A stretch of DNA of 64,000 bases, from NCBI RefSeq assembly GCF_002368035.1, contig NZ_AP018223.1, forward strand, positions 1,094,449-1,158,448, given 5' to 3'. Positions 35,059 through 43,869 of the stretch are shown here, in pieces. This stretch comes from Nostoc linckia NIES-25 (GTDB lineage: Bacteria > Cyanobacteriota > Cyanobacteriia > Cyanobacteriales > Nostocaceae). Under the pieces are notes generated by a model. That model was given only the letters and a program-made list of their open reading frames with translations. It made no database searches and had not been told where the DNA came from. The translations under genes were made by a program, and so were the position numbers. How positions within the stretch are numbered: the stretch's first letter is position 1; each line of letters begins with the position of its first letter.

Positions 35059-35614
35059 ATACTCAGTAAATCTTGTAGGTAATGAAGTTAGTGGTAGCCG
35101 TTGTCCAAGCGATCGCCACTGCTTCCTGTAATGACATCCCACCATAATTAATTGCGAAATCCAGCTATAGTACTTTGACTCAGCAAGGAATTTAAGCCCT
35201 TGTCTGGTTAATGGAAATTTTAGCTGGATTTATGTTTTGCCGTACTATTAAGACTTCAATACTTGTCGTTTAAGGGGAAAAGGGAAAGAAAAAACCTTTA
35301 ACCTTTACCCTTTAACCTTTTCCCAAAACCCAATTCCGAGTTAAAAATGCACAAAGCGAGCAGTATTGATTAGGACTTGACAAGGCTGATTCTCTACTCC
35401 TATGCAAGTCAAAAATCAGATCCGATTGCCATAGTAAAATTTTCTGAATTAAAGTATATAACTTATGTATAAGTTCTGTGATTTATCTCAGGAATTTAGC
35501 TGAATCAGTGCTTATCATTCGGTATAGTTTTGCATGGGTTTTATAGCAGCTTACAAAACTGCTAGCTTTAACCTTGTTCTACATACCGTAATTCAGCACA
35601 TCACAGACTCAAAA
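35059..35614. other. Spacer before SLH protein gene, with tract repeat
   Basis: Bases 35075-35165 contain a coding-like stretch with a GCGATCGC site but only short frames on either strand; a gene remnant is possible. Bases 35270-35324 are a purine/pyrimidine tract repeat. Bases 35340-35530 are AT-rich and presumably hold the promoter. A weak in-frame upstream ATG for the next gene is at 35534. Confidence 0.5.
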
Positions 35615-37306
35615 ATGAAACATCGGGGTTTTCAAACTTCTCCAGCGAAAAATTTTCGCCTTCTTTCTCGCAATCATCTCAGATATAGCCTACGCATGGC
35701 AGCCGGACTAACAGCTTTGTTAGTTGTTTCTGGTGGGTCAATCGTACTACCTGGTGAGGTAAATGCTGGCGCTACTCACCCAGAAGGTATCGTCCCAATC
35801 ACAGCCCAAGTTCCCACCACTGCAACAGTCATTTACGTTAATCCTACAACTGGTGCAGATAACGCTGGTGCTGGTACTACGGCTAATGCACCTTACAAGA
35901 CCATAAGTTTTGCTCTTAGTCAAGCCCAACCAGGGACAACAATTCAACTTGCACCTGGAAATTATAGCCAGGAAACTGGGGAAACCTTTCCTATCTTGCT
36001 GAAACCAGCGGTAACACTGCGGGGTGATGAAGCTACTAGAGGTCAGGGAATATTAATTTCAGGTGGAGGTTTCTACACTAGTCGCACCTTTGCCAGACAG
36101 GACATTACCATCCTTGCCGACCAAAATACTACTATAACAGGGGTCACTGTCACCAACCCAAATAGCCGAGGTACTGGTGTTTGGGTGGAATCAACGAATC
36201 CCATCATCAAAAACAGTACTTTTACTAACAGCATTAGAGAGGGCGTTTTTGTCACTGGTACAGGCAACCCCAAAATCGAAAGTAACATCTTTGTGCAAAA
36301 TAAAGGCAACGGAGTTTCAGTTGCTAAATCTGCCCAAGGAGAAATCCGCGGTAACTTATTTCAGGATACTGGTTTTGGTATAGCGATCGGTGGTACTTCT
36401 ACTCCCTTAGTTGTAGAAAACCAAATCATCGACAACCAAGACGGTCTTTTTATCTCAGAGTCAGCTAAGCCCGTATTACGTAAGAATGTCATTCAAAACA
36501 ATAAGCGGGATGGTGTTGTCGCGACTGTTAGTGCTTTACCTGACCTTGGTACCAACGAAAATCCTGGTGGTAATCTGATTCGTAATAATGCTCGTTATGA
36601 TGTCAACAATGCTACTAAAACTGGTACAATTCTCGCTGTTGGCAATGATATCGATCAAAAACGAATTGCTGGTTCAGTAGATTTTGTTGCCGCAGTTGTT
36701 GATGTACCCCCAGGAGGGGCTGTCGCCTTTAAAGATGTGCCAGCAAATTACTGGGCAAAAGCCTACATCGAAGCCTTAGCTTCCCAAAATATTATTGCTG
36801 GGTTTCCTGATGGTACTTTTAAGCCCAACGAACCTGTAACCCGTGCTCAATTTGCCACCATTATCACTAAGGCTCTGACGCCACCAGCCAAGCGCCCAGC
36901 TATTAACTTTAAGGATGTAGCAAGCAATTTTTGGGCTTTTGCTGCAATTCAATCTGCTTACCAAAGTCAATTTGTTTCTGGTTATCCTGATGGTACTTTT
37001 AAGCCACAACAACAAATTCCCAGAGTGCAGGCATTGGTAGCTTTAGCAAATGGTTTGGGCTTGACTGCCAACGATCAAAGTGTTCTTTCGTTTTATACCG
37101 ATGCGGGTCAGATTCCTAATTATGCGATCGCCCCTGTTGCTGCTGCAACTCTACGCCAACTAGTAATCAATTATCCGACTGCTAAGCAACTCAATCCTAA
37201 TCGTCAGGCGACTAGAGCCGAAGTTGCTGCCTTTGTTTACCAAGCACTTGTTAATAGTGGACGTGCCCAACCAATTCCTTCATCCTATTTGGTAACAGTT
37301 CAATAG
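35615..37306 (+). CDS. Secreted beta-helix (DUF1565) protein with three SLH domains
   Basis: About 563 residues. The signal peptide (YSLRMAAGLTALLVVSGGSI) is followed by a DUF1565/parallel beta-helix domain (IYVNPTTGADNAGAGTTANA, then TIQLAPGNYSQETGETFPIL and repeated NxI..N turns such as IIKNSTFTNSIREGVFVTG). Three S-layer homology domains follow (KDVPANYWAKAYIEALASQN; KDVASNFWAFAAIQSAYQSQ; the last near YTDAGQIPNYAI). SLH domains bind cell-wall polymers, and beta-helix domains often bind or modify polysaccharide; no catalytic residues can be assigned by eye. ATG 35615 is preferred because it gives a standard signal peptide; ATG 35534 would add 27 residues. Confidence 0.88.
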   Translation: MKHRGFQTSPAKNFRLLSRNHLRYSLRMAAGLTALLVVSGGSIVLPGEVNAGATHPEGIVPITAQVPTTATVIYVNPTTGADNAGAGTTANAPYKTISFALSQAQPGTTIQLAPGNYSQETGETFPILLKPAVTLRGDEATRGQGILISGGGFYTSRTFARQDITILADQNTTITGVTVTNPNSRGTGVWVESTNPIIKNSTFTNSIREGVFVTGTGNPKIESNIFVQNKGNGVSVAKSAQGEIRGNLFQDTGFGIAIGGTSTPLVVENQIIDNQDGLFISESAKPVLRKNVIQNNKRDGVVATVSALPDLGTNENPGGNLIRNNARYDVNNATKTGTILAVGNDIDQKRIAGSVDFVAAVVDVPPGGAVAFKDVPANYWAKAYIEALASQNIIAGFPDGTFKPNEPVTRAQFATIITKALTPPAKRPAINFKDVASNFWAFAAIQSAYQSQFVSGYPDGTFKPQQQIPRVQALVALANGLGLTANDQSVLSFYTDAGQIPNYAIAPVAAATLRQLVINYPTAKQLNPNRQATRAEVAAFVYQALVNSGRAQPIPSSYLVTVQ

Positions 37307-37314
37307 ACCTCTTG

Positions 37315-37495
37315 CAAAAGTGCTTTTTGCACTTTTGTGGGAAAAGGGAAAAGGTTAAAGGGAAAATAACAAACCTTTCCCCCTTTCCCCTTTCCCTTTT
37401 CCCGACTTCTGCAAGAAGTCTAATAAAGAGTGCTGAGTTGTAAAGGCTTAATTGATTAATTGAAAACGCCAGACTGATAAATTACCAGTCTGGCG
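37315..37495. terminator. Hairpins and tract repeat after the SLH gene
   Basis: CAAAAGTGC/GCACTTTTG (37315-37337) directly follows the stop codon. A tract repeat spans 37339-37405. A second perfect stem CGCCAGACTG/CAGTCTGGCG (37467-37495) follows. The first and last are plausible terminators. Confidence 0.6.
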
Positions 37496-37538
37496 CTTCC
37501 AGTATTGTGAATTTAATTAAATCTCAGGTTTGAGTTAT

Positions 37539-37638
37539 AAAATTTGGGGTCTTTAAATATAGTTGACCCCATTTGAATCTAATTGACTTTATAGTCAGAG
37601 TCTTTATATTGGCTGACCCCGTTTCAACGATTTTTAGT
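37539..37638. repeat. Imperfect direct repeat GTCTTTA...TGACCCC
   Basis: GGTCTTTAAATATAGTTGACC with CCATTTGAA, and AGTCTTTATATTGGCTGACC with CCGTTTCAA, occur twice with a period of about 58 bases. The surrounding 37500-37777 sequence has no gene. Confidence 0.5.
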
Positions 37639-37777
37639 TTCTCAGAAATTTTTACTTTTTGAAATTTCGTAATCATTTCTTTATTTTTTCTTTCCTGATA
37701 TTTTAATTATTATCAAAATATTTAAGCTTATGAAGATATGTAAAAATACCATGCAAAAATTAACAATCCAAATGGAT

Positions 37778-38071
37778 TTAGGAATTAGTATTTTTACCAG
37801 ATTTGCGGCTTTCTTGGGGACGCTGCTCCCAGCGCCAGAGACAAACCATCAATGTAACGATTCCTATTTGGAGGGCCAAATTCGGCAAAGCGCTGTCAAT
37901 ATCGCGCCCTGCAAGCACTCTGAAAAAAAAGATGAATGCCCCAATTAAACCAGAAGCACCGAAAGCAATATAGAGAAATTGTCGTAAGCCGCGATAAGGG
38001 GCTGCCATTTCTGCTTTGAGACGGGTATATTGTTCTGGGCTGAGGCGATTTTTGGAATTTGGATTTACCAT
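37778..38071 (-). CDS. DUF3493 (LPA1/Rep27-like) small membrane protein
   Basis: A 97-residue protein beginning SKNRLSPEQYTRLKAEMAAPYR and containing GLRQFLYIAFGASGLIGAFIFFFRVLAGRD and then ALQIGIVTLMVCLWRWEQRP as two membrane helices. This matches the DUF3493 domain present at the C-terminus of the plant/algal photosystem II assembly factors LPA1/Rep27; in cyanobacteria it occurs as a small stand-alone protein. A role in photosystem II assembly is inference from the family. It is divergent from tRNA-Thr, 33 bases away. Confidence 0.8.
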   Translation of the reverse strand: MVNPNSKNRLSPEQYTRLKAEMAAPYRGLRQFLYIAFGASGLIGAFIFFFRVLAGRDIDSALPNLALQIGIVTLMVCLWRWEQRPQESRKSGKNTNS

Positions 38072-38104
38072 AGGTGAATCATGCTATACTATTCGATTGT
38101 GTAC

Positions 38105-38176
38105 GCCGATGTGGCTCAGTGGTAGAGCAGCTGATTCGTAATCAGCAGGCCGTGGGTTCAAATCCCATCATCGGCT
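38105..38176 (+). tRNA. tRNA-Thr (anticodon CGT)
   Basis: A 72-base cloverleaf: acceptor GCCGATG/CATCGGC, D-arm GCTC/GAGC, anticodon stem GCTGA/TCAGC with loop TTCGTAA (anticodon CGT), variable AGGCC, T-arm GTGGG/CCCAT with loop TTCAAAT. Discriminator base T; the 3' CCA is not encoded. It reads ACG codons. Confidence 0.96.
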
Positions 38177-38320
38177 TTTATCAAGTATTACTAAACACTA
38201 AAGTTTGGCATAAAGCAAGCATTTAGCTAAATCAGTGTCAAAAAATAGCATAGCTAGATCGACTAACGATGCTGATTCAGGCTAAAAATTCCCAAAAATT
38301 AAACCTCTAACTGAGTTTCG

Positions 38321-38359
38321 CAGAAGGCTTTTAATAAATCAATACAGTTAGCGATCGCT
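38321..38359 (+). repeat. 39-base direct repeat of the M42 gene 3' end (copy 1)
   Basis: CAGAAGGCTTTTAATAAATC followed by AATACAGTTAGCGATCGCT; 38 of 39 bases match 39108-39146, which lies in the 3' coding end of the M42 peptidase gene. The two copies flank the toxin-antitoxin pair. Confidence 0.9.
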
Positions 38360-38423
38360 TTGATGGTTAGAGAACACCAAAAACTATAATGAGTGTATAA
38401 CGTCGGTTACAACAATCTAAACA

Positions 38424-38633
38424 ATGCAAGTTGATAGCATTTTAGAGCAAAGGCTACTTGAAAAACTTCGGCAGCTGCCTCCTGAACAAGTTTTGCTAGT
38501 TGAAGATTTTATTGATTCTTTAGAGAAGCAGAAAGCAGACAGTAGCCTTACCTTGGTAGCAGCAAAACTTTCTGAACCAGTTCTGCTTAAAATTTGGGAT
38601 AACCCTGAAGATGCAGAATATGACACATTATGA
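38424..38633 (+). CDS. Antitoxin of a type II toxin-antitoxin pair
   Basis: A 69-residue acidic helical protein (LEQRLLEKLRQLPPEQVLLV, then EDFIDSLEKQKAD) of the DUF2281-like antitoxin type found before MazF/PemK toxins. The N-terminal part is a helical leucine-rich core rather than an obvious helix-turn-helix; the C-terminus (KIWDNPEDAEYDTL) presumably wraps the toxin. It overlaps the toxin gene, the usual translational coupling. Confidence 0.85.
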   Translation: MQVDSILEQRLLEKLRQLPPEQVLLVEDFIDSLEKQKADSSLTLVAAKLSEPVLLKIWDNPEDAEYDTL

Positions 38634-38958
38634 ATTTGGTGATGTCATTTTAGTGCCGTTTCCTTTTACTGACCAAACTACTACAAAAAAACGTCCAGCA
38701 GCAATTGTGAGTTCTAATAGCTATCAACGTGAGCGTTCGGATTTAATATTGATAGCTATTACCAGTCAAGCGAATCCAGCAACTTCCTTTGGTGAAATCA
38801 CAATTACTAAATGGCGAGTAGCTGGTCTTCTCAAACCTTCAATTATTAAACCAGTTTTGACTACTATAGATAAAGAGTTAGTAATTAAAAAGTTAGGTCA
38901 GCTTGAAGAACCTGATATTCAAGCTTTGCGAACTCTTTTTCTAAGTATTTTGGGTTGA
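38620..38958 (+). CDS. MazF/PemK-type toxin
   Basis: A 112-residue protein with the MazF/PemK signatures YEFGDVILVPFPFTDQTTTK, KKRPAAIVSSNSYQ, DLILIAITSQ and KPSIIKPVLTTIDKELVIKK. MazF toxins are sequence-specific mRNA endoribonucleases of the SH3-like fold. ATG 38620 lies inside the antitoxin gene (14-base overlap); an ATG at 38611 is also possible. The pair sits between two copies of the end of the M42 gene. Confidence 0.9.
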   Translation: MTHYEFGDVILVPFPFTDQTTTKKRPAAIVSSNSYQRERSDLILIAITSQANPATSFGEITITKWRVAGLLKPSIIKPVLTTIDKELVIKKLGQLEEPDIQALRTLFLSILG

Positions 38959-39088
38959 TATAGCAATCCTATTTAATTTCGTTCAAATTTACGATGTCAA
39001 GATATCCGACTTATTTAATAAGTAGGATATCTAGCTTGTGAGATGGTAAGCAAGAAAAAGAATTTTATCTCAATGAAAAGCTGAAATA

Positions 39089-40132
39089 TCACTGCGATTT
39101 ATCTTCACAGAAGGCTTTTAATAAATCAATACAATTAGCGATCGCTCCTAAATGAGCAATTTCATAACCGTGGGTATTTTGAGTAGGAAATGCTAAACAA
39201 GCAGCACGTCCAACATGTCCAAATTTCATCGCAATTGAAGCATCGCTGCCAAATCCACTCAGAGTTGTAAACTGAATTGGCATATCCAACTGCCTAGCAC
39301 ATTGGCGTATTTGTCCATTTAATCCCTCATCATATATCCCATAAGCATCTTGAGATAACAGTACAGGAATTTCCCCATCTTTAACAGGATATTCCTCAGA
39401 TAATGGACAAATTTCTAACGCAATTAAGGCATCTAAAGGCTGATTTTGAGTAAAAAATAAAGCGCCAATTGCCCCGACTTCTTCTTTTGCTGAAGCCACC
39501 AGATAAACATCGATAGCTGGCTGTTTTAAACTTTCAGCTAAAGCTAGCAAAATGGCAACAGAGGCTTTGTTATCTAACGTGTAACTGGCAATATGATCCT
39601 TTAATCTAATTGGTAACTTGCGATGTTTGCCAATCACCATTCTCGTTCCGGGCCGAATCCCAGCAGCTTCTAGTTCAGCCGTAGTGCGTTTGGTTTCAAT
39701 CCAGGCATTTTCCCACTTGACGCTAGTATCTTCTTGCTGGACTTTTTGCGGAGATTCGTGGGAAACGTGGCGGGAACCAAAACTGAGAATTCCGCTGATG
39801 GTTTCATTGTCTCCCAGTAAATCTACCACACCTTCACCGTAAACCCAGGGAAAAGAACCGCCGAGTTTGCGGACTTCAACGCGACCTTCATCGCCGATAT
39901 TTTTAACAATCCCACCAATTTCATCTTTATGGGCTGTAATGGCAATGGCTCGGTCTGGACTTCGCCCAGGAATTTTTGCAATAATGTTGTCGGCGCGATC
40001 GCACCAGACTTCTACACCCAGTGCTGTAAATCGTTGGATTAACAACTGGTTAATTTCGGCTTCTGCACCACTAGGAGAATGATGCATCACCAACTCTGCA
40101 ATAATTTGAAATAAGCGATCGTAATCCCACAT
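39089..40132 (-). CDS. M42 family metallopeptidase (glutamyl aminopeptidase/endoglucanase-like)
   Basis: A 347-residue cytosolic zinc aminopeptidase. Metal and catalytic positions are recognisable: AHKDEIGG (His, Glu), TLDNKASVAILL (bridging Asp), SAKEEVGAIGA (catalytic Glu plus Glu ligand), ALEICPLS (in place of the Asp ligand segment) and NTHGYEIAHLGAIANC (final His). Such enzymes form large dodecameric shells and trim peptides. The ALEI segment has Glu where many have Asp. Its 3' end shares a 39-base direct repeat with 38321-38359. Confidence 0.9.
   Translation of the reverse strand: MWDYDRLFQIIAELVMHHSPSGAEAEINQLLIQRFTALGVEVWCDRADNIIAKIPGRSPDRAIAITAHKDEIGGIVKNIGDEGRVEVRKLGGSFPWVYGEGVVDLLGDNETISGILSFGSRHVSHESPQKVQQEDTSVKWENAWIETKRTTAELEAAGIRPGTRMVIGKHRKLPIRLKDHIASYTLDNKASVAILLALAESLKQPAIDVYLVASAKEEVGAIGALFFTQNQPLDALIALEICPLSEEYPVKDGEIPVLLSQDAYGIYDEGLNGQIRQCARQLDMPIQFTTLSGFGSDASIAMKFGHVGRAACLAFPTQNTHGYEIAHLGAIANCIDLLKAFCEDKSQ
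39108..39146 (+). repeat. 39-base direct repeat (copy 2, inside M42 gene end)
   Basis: Partner of 38321-38359 with one mismatch (AATACAATTAGC here, AATACAGTTAGC there). It encodes the C-terminal residues of the M42 peptidase on the minus strand. Confidence 0.9.
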
Positions 40133-40137
40133 TAATA

Positions 40138-40845
40138 TTACTTGTCAACTGTATGAGACGATTGTGCGCTAGACATCAGACCCGCAGTCGTAAGTGCCGA
40201 CCTTTTTTGCTGGCGCTTGAGTACTCCTACTGTACCGAAAGTACCAACTGCCAACAATGTCTCCAACTCTGTGGAAGGTTCAGGAACAGACTTAGCCTCA
40301 ATCGCCGCCAGTGTAGTGTCCGGTATCACCTGATGAGTAACGGTGGTTGGGTGGTAATTGTCCCAGATGAGAAACTTGTTGTTGACAGGGTTACATATAT
40401 CTAGCCAACATAAACAAGATTCCCTTACATTCGTAAAACCCAATTCACTTGTCTGAGAGGCTATTTATAAAGTAAAAATAAAATTATTGTAGGGGAGCCA
40501 GTGCGCCCTTGCGGTTAAGAGACTTGTACCGCTGAAGCGCAACCCGTTCCCTCGAAGAGGGTTCCCGCAGGGTAGGGTAGCAACTGGCGTTGTGTTAGGC
40601 GCGTATTTTAAGATTACTTGTCACGAAAAATATGATATTAGCGCCTAACGCACCGTCTTATATAGCGGTGCGTTAGGCTAAAGCCGTAACACACCCTACT
40701 TAAGATTTACTTTATAAATGATCTCTGATTAAATAAACAATGAATATCAATAGGGATAATATTGAGATCTTGATTTTGGTTCAAAGCACTCACCGTTGCT
40801 GCTAATTGGCGGAGTCTGGGAAGAAGCATAAAGTACGCAACAACT
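40138..40845 (-). pseudogene. GDSL/SGNH esterase with PEP-CTERM tail, 5' truncated and split by a miniature element
   Basis: Read on the minus strand, 40845 to about 40730 encodes LAATVSALNQNQDLNIIPID followed by IHCLFN, like the segment before block V of cyanobacterial GDSL esterases. After a 277-base insert, 40451 to 40138 continues with ELGFTNVRESC, the block V motif WDNYHPTTVTHQVI (Asp-His pair) and the sorting tail VPEPST with RQQKR. The upstream half with the GDSL serine is missing, replaced by the end of the SLH lipoprotein gene. The insert brings an in-frame stop. Once a secreted esterase, now non-functional. Confidence 0.75.
40452..40728. mobile_element. 277-base miniature element inside the esterase pseudogene
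   Basis: Terminal inverted repeats: left TCTGAGAGGCT then ATTTATAAAGTAAA (40452-40476), right TTTACTTTATAAAT then GATCTCTGA (40706-40728); 14 bases match perfectly. The interior contains GTAGGGGAGCCAGTGCG, a GGGTTCCC palindrome and TAACGCACCG/CGGTGCGTTA. It carries no gene. It lies exactly between two pieces of one esterase frame. Confidence 0.78.
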
Positions 40846-42243
40846 TTAACTTTGCTTTAATTTCAATGCATCAGCCGCTGAGACACCCTCACCTTGAGTT
40901 CCAAAGTACCACAAAGCTGTAGCAGCTTCAGCACGAGTTACTGGTTTTTTGGGTTGAAACAAGGTCGTATAGCCAAACACCCGCCGAATATTGGATTGTT
41001 CGCCATTTTGAAAATCAGCCAAAACTGCTCTTAAAGCCTTAGAATCAATTCGGGCTGCGTCTTGAAAACCCCAAGTTTGTTTGACAGCATCCAAGGTAGC
41101 AGAGGGTAAGCCTTGGCGAGTATCTAAGGGTAATTTCCACAGCAGTAAGGCCTCTCGTGTTAACGGGGCATCAGGACGAAACAAAACAGCTGTAGAATCT
41201 CCAGATAAAGGACTCGGAATTAACCCAGCCTCAGCTAATCCCTGAATTGCTGGAAAATCAGGGTCTTTTGAGGACACATCAGTAAAAGCTGGTTGAGTGC
41301 TTTCTGGTGCTAAACGAATTTGTTTAGCTGGATTGCTGGTATACATAGCATTATTAGCAGCAATTAGCCAACGGGCGTATTGGCGACGCGTAACGATTTT
41401 ACCGGGTTCAAATTGGTTAGTTGTGGCAGCAGAATTACTCTTAGTTGTCTTTGATTCTATAGGCAAAACACCTAAAGCAGCCAAATCTTGAATGTGTTGT
41501 CGCCATTCTTGTGGTGCTTTATTGAGATCGTTGAATGTCTGAGATTCACGTGTGGCTGTGGGAGTTGTTTGGTTATTAGTCGTGGTTGGTGGCTGTGACG
41601 CCGAGTTTGCAGGTGCTACAGGCCCAATGAACTGCGGATCTCCTGCTGGGGGAACGTTGTTACTAGTGTTGTTAGGATTTGTACTTGGAGTAGGTTGTGC
41701 TGTTGCAGTGCTACTATTTGGTACGTACTCGATCGCTAATTCAGTAGCTGTTTGGGGTTGATTGGGTGTGGCGTTAGTAACTGATTGAGGCTGAATCGAA
41801 ACTTTCAACAGTGAATTATCACGACGCGCCTCAAAGACACCTACTCCATCATCTGTTGGCTGTTGCAAAATTTGCCAGTTATTTGTTTGCAACTGGCTAC
41901 GATAAAAGCTAGCTATCAAATTGCTAGGATCGGAACTTAGCCAACGAGTTGAGACTCTGTTTTCTGAATCGCTAGCAGGTGTAACTTCCTGTAGCTTGGC
42001 ATTGGCATATAGTGGAATATCTTTAGGGAAATCAGCTGGTAACTGAACTGTTGAGTCGTTTTGCTGTACTTGTGGTTGGTTAGTCTGAGATTCTCCAAAG
42101 ACAACCGGATTATTTTGCAGTCTAGAATCTGCTGCCAAAGACTCCTCAAGGTTTTTGGACACTGGAGTGTTAGCACAGGCTGTTAACGAAGTGAATAAAA
42201 CAGCCAAACTCAGAAATACAGCTGGACGTTTAGCAGGAAGCAC
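40846..42243 (-). CDS. Lipoprotein with S-layer homology domains
   Basis: A 465-residue exported protein. The signal peptide ends in a lipobox-like LTAC (about residues 19-22: SLAVLFTSLTACANTPVSKN), so it is probably lipid-anchored. Residues 60-190 form an N-terminal domain (LPADFPKDIPLYANAKLQEV, then SFYRSQLQTNNWQIL, and FEARRDNSLLKVSIQPQS). After a Thr/Asn/Pro-rich linker, SLH-like domains follow (FNDLNKAPQEWRQHIQDLAA, then FTDVSSKDPDFPAIQGLAEA and the C-terminal RVFGYTTLFQPKKPVTRAEA). It starts with GTG and likely lies in the periplasm or outer envelope, binding the wall. Single gene. Confidence 0.85.
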   Translation of the reverse strand: MLPAKRPAVFLSLAVLFTSLTACANTPVSKNLEESLAADSRLQNNPVVFGESQTNQPQVQQNDSTVQLPADFPKDIPLYANAKLQEVTPASDSENRVSTRWLSSDPSNLIASFYRSQLQTNNWQILQQPTDDGVGVFEARRDNSLLKVSIQPQSVTNATPNQPQTATELAIEYVPNSSTATAQPTPSTNPNNTSNNVPPAGDPQFIGPVAPANSASQPPTTTNNQTTPTATRESQTFNDLNKAPQEWRQHIQDLAALGVLPIESKTTKSNSAATTNQFEPGKIVTRRQYARWLIAANNAMYTSNPAKQIRLAPESTQPAFTDVSSKDPDFPAIQGLAEAGLIPSPLSGDSTAVLFRPDAPLTREALLLWKLPLDTRQGLPSATLDAVKQTWGFQDAARIDSKALRAVLADFQNGEQSNIRRVFGYTTLFQPKKPVTRAEAATALWYFGTQGEGVSAADALKLKQS

Positions 42244-43869
42244 AGGAAATCACAAATTGAGTTTCAGTTCCTACCCTAGCGCAAACTGTTGATGAAATGC
42301 TGACTGTGTATTGGGGATTGATTACTGGTAAGAAATTTTCCCAATCCCTAGTTCCTAGTCCCCGGTGCTTTGCGTAACGCTATTAATGATATCTCAAAAA
42401 ATTAGTAAACGGTAGCAGAAGCTACCGTGTTGTCTTCGTTTTACAGCCATTAGGTTTTGATAATTCCCATGCTTATTTATAGATTTCCCTAAAATTCTGC
42501 GAAAGTAACATTTTTGGGAAAAAAACATAAATAAACCCACAATGGTCGCGATACAAGAGTATTGCGCTCTAAATACTCAAGTTTTAGGACAGCGATCTGG
42601 GTTTTCCGCGACTAAGCATGATAATTGATTGATAGCTTCCCAAATAACAATCTAGCAACCAAAAGCTTGACGCTACGTCCAAATGCACTAGTTTAATGCG
42701 ATCGCCAAGCAACTGAAGTGATAGACTATGAATAAAGCCCCCCTTAGCCTCATCAAAAGAGGGGAATCAATGAAATTGGCTAACGCTGGCTTAAATTTCG
42801 ATTCTGAAGATTATTCATCTGACGATGGTAAGCTGGATAATGAAATGTCCGAAAAATGCCAGTGTTAAGTAATTCCAGGAACTTAGCGTCAGTTTTTAGT
42901 TCTTGAGGGTAGGGGTTATGTAAAGCAGTTAACTGGTTTTGGATTTTGGATGGAAACAAACCACTAGTCCCCCGCACTCCTGAGGATTTTGGATTTGTTT
43001 CACTCATTAGGGGTGAGGCATCTAGCTTGCTAAAAACCAGCAGTGCCAAAAAATCTAAAATCTAAAATTCTTAGTTAAGCTCTATCAATGATTCTTTACG
43101 AAAAGTGCTACTTGCACTTTAGTCAAGAGTCTCTTGGTAGTGCAACATAGGCGGCACACCACCCCCGATAAATCAATCCTCGCCACTGCTGTATGTTTCT
43201 TAAAAGCCTCAAAAGTAGTGAGTGCTTTTTCTTAAATTGCGATCGCTGGTATGTTATCCAAAGCTCCTTCAAAGCAACCCACCCTCTATTCTTCTGGAAT
43301 AGCAAAGCAGTTGTTTGAGAAAGACCCCCAACACCCCGTCCTTGGCAATTTATAAAGGCAGTAATTACTATAGACTATTTGCCAATCCTACTGATAATTG
43401 GATAGAGGTATAAAAGATACTTCGTCGAAGGCACTGGTAGTTGAAAAAAACTACACATTTGGTCTAAATAGTTAACAGCTACCTGATAGATCCGATACAA
43501 TTAGCATCTACGTTTGGTTCAGTGTTCCCTTGTTCAAAACGACTAATCATATTCACATACTGCTGTACTAGGCAATTTGACATAGTATTAAATTTTTGAA
43601 ATGCTGACTCTCCTGAAAAATTTTAATTCAGGGCAAATTAAGGCTTATATTCAAGGAATATGAGTGTTTCTTGGAGATAAAGTCACCCAAAAGAAAGCAA
43701 AAGGCTCAAAAACATATACCTTATGTCAAAAATGCACATCTGATATGAGTATGAAAAATCTAAAATAGATATTAAATTGAAGAAAAACGAACGACCATCG
43801 ACAACCACTAGTTCATTTTACTTTTTGTAAAGCGTCGCCGGGTTGTTACCAGTGCTGAAACACGATTAC
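42244..43869. other. 1.6-kb gene-poor region before sasA
   Basis: Contains a small hairpin ACGGTAGC/GCTACCGT (42409-42428), TTTTGGATTTTGG-type repeats at 42930-42985, and only short open frames. A 34-codon frame at 43251-43355 (MLSKAPSKQPTLYSSGIAKQ, then LFEKDPQHPVLGNL) looks protein-like but is unsupported. Frames at 42780-43049 and 43123-43305 on the minus strand run through repeats. Bases 43500-43869 are the likely sasA promoter and leader. Confidence 0.5.

Noticed and set aside
42780..43305. Two minus-strand frames of 89 and 60 codons upstream of sasA
   Set aside because: They run through TTTTGGATTTTGG-type repeats and have no ribosome sites or family resemblance.
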